Shown one piece after another: positions 60,812 to 64,000 of a DNA stretch of 64,000 nucleotides; the first letter of the stretch is position 1, and every line of letters starts with the position of its first letter. The notes beneath the pieces were generated by a model, which was not told the origin of the DNA, searched no databases, and was given only the letters and a program-made list of their open reading frames with translations. This DNA comes from Zychaea mexicana (Eukaryota > Mucoromycota > Mucoromycetes > Mucorales > Lichtheimiaceae), in contig NW_026516667.1 in NCBI RefSeq assembly GCF_025766255.1, positions 806,001 to 870,000 on the forward strand. The letters are read 5' to 3'. The translations under genes were made by a program, and so were the position numbers.

Positions 60812-62187
60812 ATGACCAACGAAATTGCTGTTGCCCCTGCTTCTGCAGAACAAGAGGTCTCAGAAAAGAAGGCCGTGGAAGCCCAGAAGGCTGAAGGAAT
60901 TACAGCAGAGGAAGAAGGAGAATACAAGGATCGTTTCCTGGAGGGTAGTCAGCGCATCATTGCTTACGATCTGTTGGAAGCGCGTGGCAAATCAAGTGAA
61001 ACGTCAGATCCTGATGTCGAACGGTACAAAAAGGCCAAGAAAATGTTCCTCAAGGGTTACGACTTGTGCATGACGATCCCACGTTCATTGGATGAGGAGG
61101 TCCTGTTAAACCATGAGCAAGATGTCAGAACCGCAGCAGAGACTTTGGTGAATGCCTGGTTACTGGATGACAAGGCCGCGCCCATGTCCGAACGCGTACT
61201 TATTTTGGGTCAGCAATATGAAAAGGTGTTGCTGAAGGATGTCGCTGAAGCTGAACGGGAAGGCTTCTTCATTAAAGAGAGTTTGCTGTTTTCTGCTTGG
61301 ATCTTGTTGGTAGGACGTCAATACCAGCACTGGTGAGTTTTCTCCTTTTCTCCTTTTGCTTCTCAGTGATGTTGTCTATGCATTCTTTTCTCATCATTGC
61401 CCCTCATTTAATATGATACTAGCTTGACGACACTTACGCTCGCAATTAATACCTACGACGATTTGCCAGCACGCGTGTACTTCCTTCGTGCTTCATGCTA
61501 CTTCTCTCTGGGCAAGCTGAGGTAAAATTGGCATAAATTATCGCTTAGGAGTAAACGCCAACTGACAAAGTCTCTAGAATTGGCCTCAAGGATTTGGAAA
61601 AGTGTCTTCAAAAGGACCCAGGATTCACTGTGGCATACAGTGTGCTCGGATCTATTCACATGAACCTGAAAGAACGCGACCAGGCTATCAAGGGATTCAA
61701 GGAATACCTTGAACGTGGCCACCCCGATACCGCCGATTACGTCAATGCACTGTACTCACTTTCCATTCTTTTGCAAGAGAAGAGCCGCAAGTCTGAAGCT
61801 CGTGAAATGTACAAAAAGGCCAGAGATGCAGAAGCACGTTTCAAGTATTTGTACGGTACCAATACTGGTATGAGCGATACCAAGCGCCAGGCTGTGCAGT
61901 TGCACGAGTCTGCCGAGGACGCACGCAAAATCATTTTCGACGCCATGCCCGCCAAGCAGTACAACAACAAAATCCAACAGCTCATCGAGGCAGGTATTCT
62001 GAACTCGCCGTACGCTGCCAGTCCAGAGCAGTGCTCCAACTGTGGTTCCAAGCATTTAAAAGACCAGCCAGGCAAGCCTTTGCTGTGCTGCGGTGGATGC
62101 AAGAGCATTTGGTATTGTTCTCGCGATTGTCAAGTCAAGGACTACAAGGCTTGCCACAAGGCTGCCTGCAAAAAGGCACAAAAGTGA
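60812..62187 (+). CDS. TPR-repeat protein with C-terminal MYND zinc finger
   Basis: Three exons (60812-61332, 61423-61521, 61578-62187) give 409 residues. The N-terminus is Ala/Glu-rich. The central part forms tetratricopeptide-like helices (AYSVLGSIHMNLKERDQAI, ADYVNALYSLSILLQEK, ARDAEARFKYLYG). The last 45 residues are a MYND finger: CSNCGSKHL, LLCCGGCKSIWYCSRDCQ, then DYKACHKAACKK, with the full Cys/His set. The protein is probably a protein-protein adaptor. It lacks a SET domain, so it is not a SMYD methyltransferase. Function is otherwise unknown. Confidence 0.88.
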
Positions 62188-63054
62188 AGTGTTGTCAGGT
62201 GCAGGATGATTTTGCTTAAAAACGTATCAGTGTAGTTCTTTTGTTTCCCCCTATCTCTCTTTTTCTTTCTTCTTGCAACGCACTGTTTTTTGGCGTAGCG
62301 TATACTATAAATTCCATTTACAATCATTTTTACATATTTAATTGCATCTGTGCTACTTGCTGTCTGTCGGTGCACTTGGATGGCGACGCGCCTTTCCACA
62401 AATTCAAAACTCGACTTGCTACGATATGTATGCATTCCGCTACTGTATCTTTATCGCTCGTGACCTCAGTATCACCAATATCATGCACTGTTGCCTTGCG
62501 ACTTACTCGTTATAAGAATGGATCTCTTTACGCTTGTTGGGATCCATTAACATAATTGACTCGTCGTAAGGCTGTGCTACAAGAACCTATGCTTCTTCTC
62601 CTATACTTGAAAATGAAACGATACACAAAGACGCGGATGCTGTATGTACGAATGCGTGTACCGTTTATTCAACGGATCGACAGCTCCCAATATGGTAGTT
62701 ACGTATGCCTCGCATTGACAAAAGCGGTTGTTGCTTGAAACATACAGAACAGACTTTAGAACATCATACAACTATAACTATATACTACTATTTGAAAGAC
62801 TTAGTGTGATGAATCTAGCGTACGCTCGTCATGATTATTACGCGCAAAGACAAACATATGCTCACATAACATTATAAAAAGTTCTATTTGTCTCAGAAAA
62901 ACATATTATTATACGTATATCCTGAGACGATTCGATCCACCTAATTTTTCATTTATTTTTCGCCTTGATGTACAAATAAAAGTAATTTTATATATAGAAT
63001 CTATGATATATATATTTGTCGTTTATGACGTCCGATGTATTGTTGTTGCCATTA
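62188..63054. other. Convergent 3' intergenic region
   Basis: AT-rich spacer between the converging TPR-MYND and TAH18 genes, with a CT-rich run near 62248-62275. Open frames here (for example 62241-62555) have no recognisable domain. Confidence 0.5.
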
Positions 63055-64000
63055 TTAACTCCAGCACTCTTCTTGATATTGGCCGGTTTTGCTCATAGTG
63101 CTAAAGTAATTTTCAGCTTGTCCGGCATCCAAACCTCCATGTTGCATAAACACTTGTTTCAATGCGAACGCAACCTGTTCAGGCATCTTGCCTGCCGATC
63201 TATTTCATACATAAGTGTGTTTATTCGGGTTAGGCGACTCAATTGAGAGCTAGGTTAATAACCAACTTACCCTGACAATACGATTTTGGCCTGCTTATTC
63301 TCAATAAGGTCCCATAGCATACTGCCTTCTTGACGTATGCGGTCCTGTACATATAGTTTTTGATCCTGTGATGGGAGAGAATGAGAATAAAAAAACGAAT
63401 TCCAGTTGTACTTTCCATACACCAAATTGTACATTGTAGGGTTGTTTGGTGCTACATACCTGATCTCTTGAGAAGGCAGCAAGGACCTTCAAACAACCTT
63501 GCGATTCGTATTCCTCCCATTGTTTGCGATAATGGTAATCCTTATCGTGATATCGGCAACCAAAAACAAGTACGTTTTCTGTTGGTTTCAATCAAAATTA
63601 ATGGTTAAGACCAAAGCCTTCATTCAATAGTATATGCAATTTCTTGTTGTTACCTTTAGCACCATCCACCATACGCTGTTCTAGGAAAGCACGCATAGGA
63701 GCCACACCCGTTCCTATGACAGTATTACTATCATTATTAGCTACCTTCACTCTAAATAAATATACAGATGGGTAGATACGAACCTGGTCCAATAGCAATG
63801 AGAGGAGTATCCGGGGAAGGCGGAAGCTTCATCGTGCCTTTGGTGATTCGTACCCGTTCAATCGTATCACCTAATGAGCTCAGAAGTATTAACAATAACG
63901 ATATCAAAATGTGAATTGCCCATGCTTGTCTTATTAACTAACCTGCGTTTAATTGGGAAACCCATTTTGTACATACACCTCGTCGGATTATCTTCAGCTT
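63055..64000 (-). CDS. TAH18: NADPH-dependent diflavin oxidoreductase TAH18/NDOR1, N-terminal part beyond the window
   Basis: This is the FAD/NADPH-binding C-terminal part of the diflavin reductase that donates electrons to Dre2 in cytosolic iron-sulfur protein assembly. The flavodoxin half lies beyond 64000. Visible blocks are RRGVCTKWVSQLNAG at the edge, then PLIAIGPGTGVAPMRAFLEQR, FGCRYHDKDYHYRKQWEEY, KVLAAFSRDQ, KLYVQDRIRQEGSMLWDLIE, and SAGKMPEQVAFALKQVF, ending KTGQYQEECWS before TAA at 63055. The short FGCRYHDKDYHY block and the Trp near the terminus fit NDOR1 rather than cytochrome P450 reductase. Several short introns are present. Confidence 0.9.

Overview
The window is nuclear DNA of a filamentous fungus, most likely a Mucoromycota (Mucorales-type) species. 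The genes carry many short GT-AG introns and CT-rich promoters. The gene set includes alternative oxidase, ribosomal protein eL28, ISWI, a parafibromin-like CDC73, an RBM26/27 homologue, an RmlB-type sugar-nucleotide dehydratase and a GH51 arabinofuranosidase. The placement to phylum is inference from gene content and intron style; I did not identify a species.

Layout, left to right. A truncated Cid1-type nucleotidyltransferase (+, 1-2411) is followed by the branched-chain keto-acid dehydrogenase E1 beta subunit (-, 2687-4279). Next are a decayed kelch-repeat membrane protein (+, 5614-8154), a SIW14-type phosphatase (-, 8312-9261) and an SR-rich MMTAG2-domain protein (+, 9402-11191). A secreted S41 peptidase (-, 11519-13692), CDC73 (-, 14402-16271) and a stand-alone HDAC6-type ubiquitin zinc finger (+, 16456-16998) follow. 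After a gene-poor stretch come a secreted GH51 arabinofuranosidase (+, 19173-22207), SDHC (-, 23446-24411), ESA1/KAT5 (+, 24629-26275), a MATE transporter (+, 27941-29686) and eL28 (+, 30297-30904). About 4.5 kb with no confident gene precede a tandem trio: an NDUFA4/MLRQ-type subunit, alternative oxidase, and a second MYST acetyltransferase (+, 35442-39527). An unusual 80-bp minisatellite with splice-like signals and a hairpin-rich segment lies at 41.6-42.4 kb. FCF1 (-) and an RBM26/27-like protein (-) come next, then ISWI (+, 49623-54209), an alpha-arrestin (-), and the nucleotide-sugar dehydratase (-). A long gene-poor stretch leads to a TPR-MYND protein (+, 60812-62187) and the 3' part of a TAH18/NDOR1 diflavin reductase (-, running off the right edge).

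Functional themes. Four genes belong to mitochondrial respiration or its feeding pathways (BCKDHB, SDHC, the NDUFA4-type subunit, AOX). Five belong to chromatin and transcription (CDC73, ESA1, a second MYST enzyme, ISWI, and indirectly the RBM26-like factor). Ribosome biogenesis is represented by FCF1 and eL28. Neighbours are often divergent with short shared promoters: SIW14/MMTAG2 140 bp, CDC73/ZnF-UBP 184 bp, SDHC/ESA1 217 bp. Nothing indicates a metabolic cluster or mobile element.

The most unusual observations are three. The GH51 gene has a 2-nt micro-exon that completes the codon of the catalytic nucleophile, plus a 7-nt micro-exon. A tandem array repeats a 3' splice-site/22-nt/5' splice-site cassette next to a hairpin-rich segment. 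The kelch gene has at least four independent disabling changes. Exon boundaries throughout were placed by eye from reading frame, splice consensus and family conservation, and should be treated as models.
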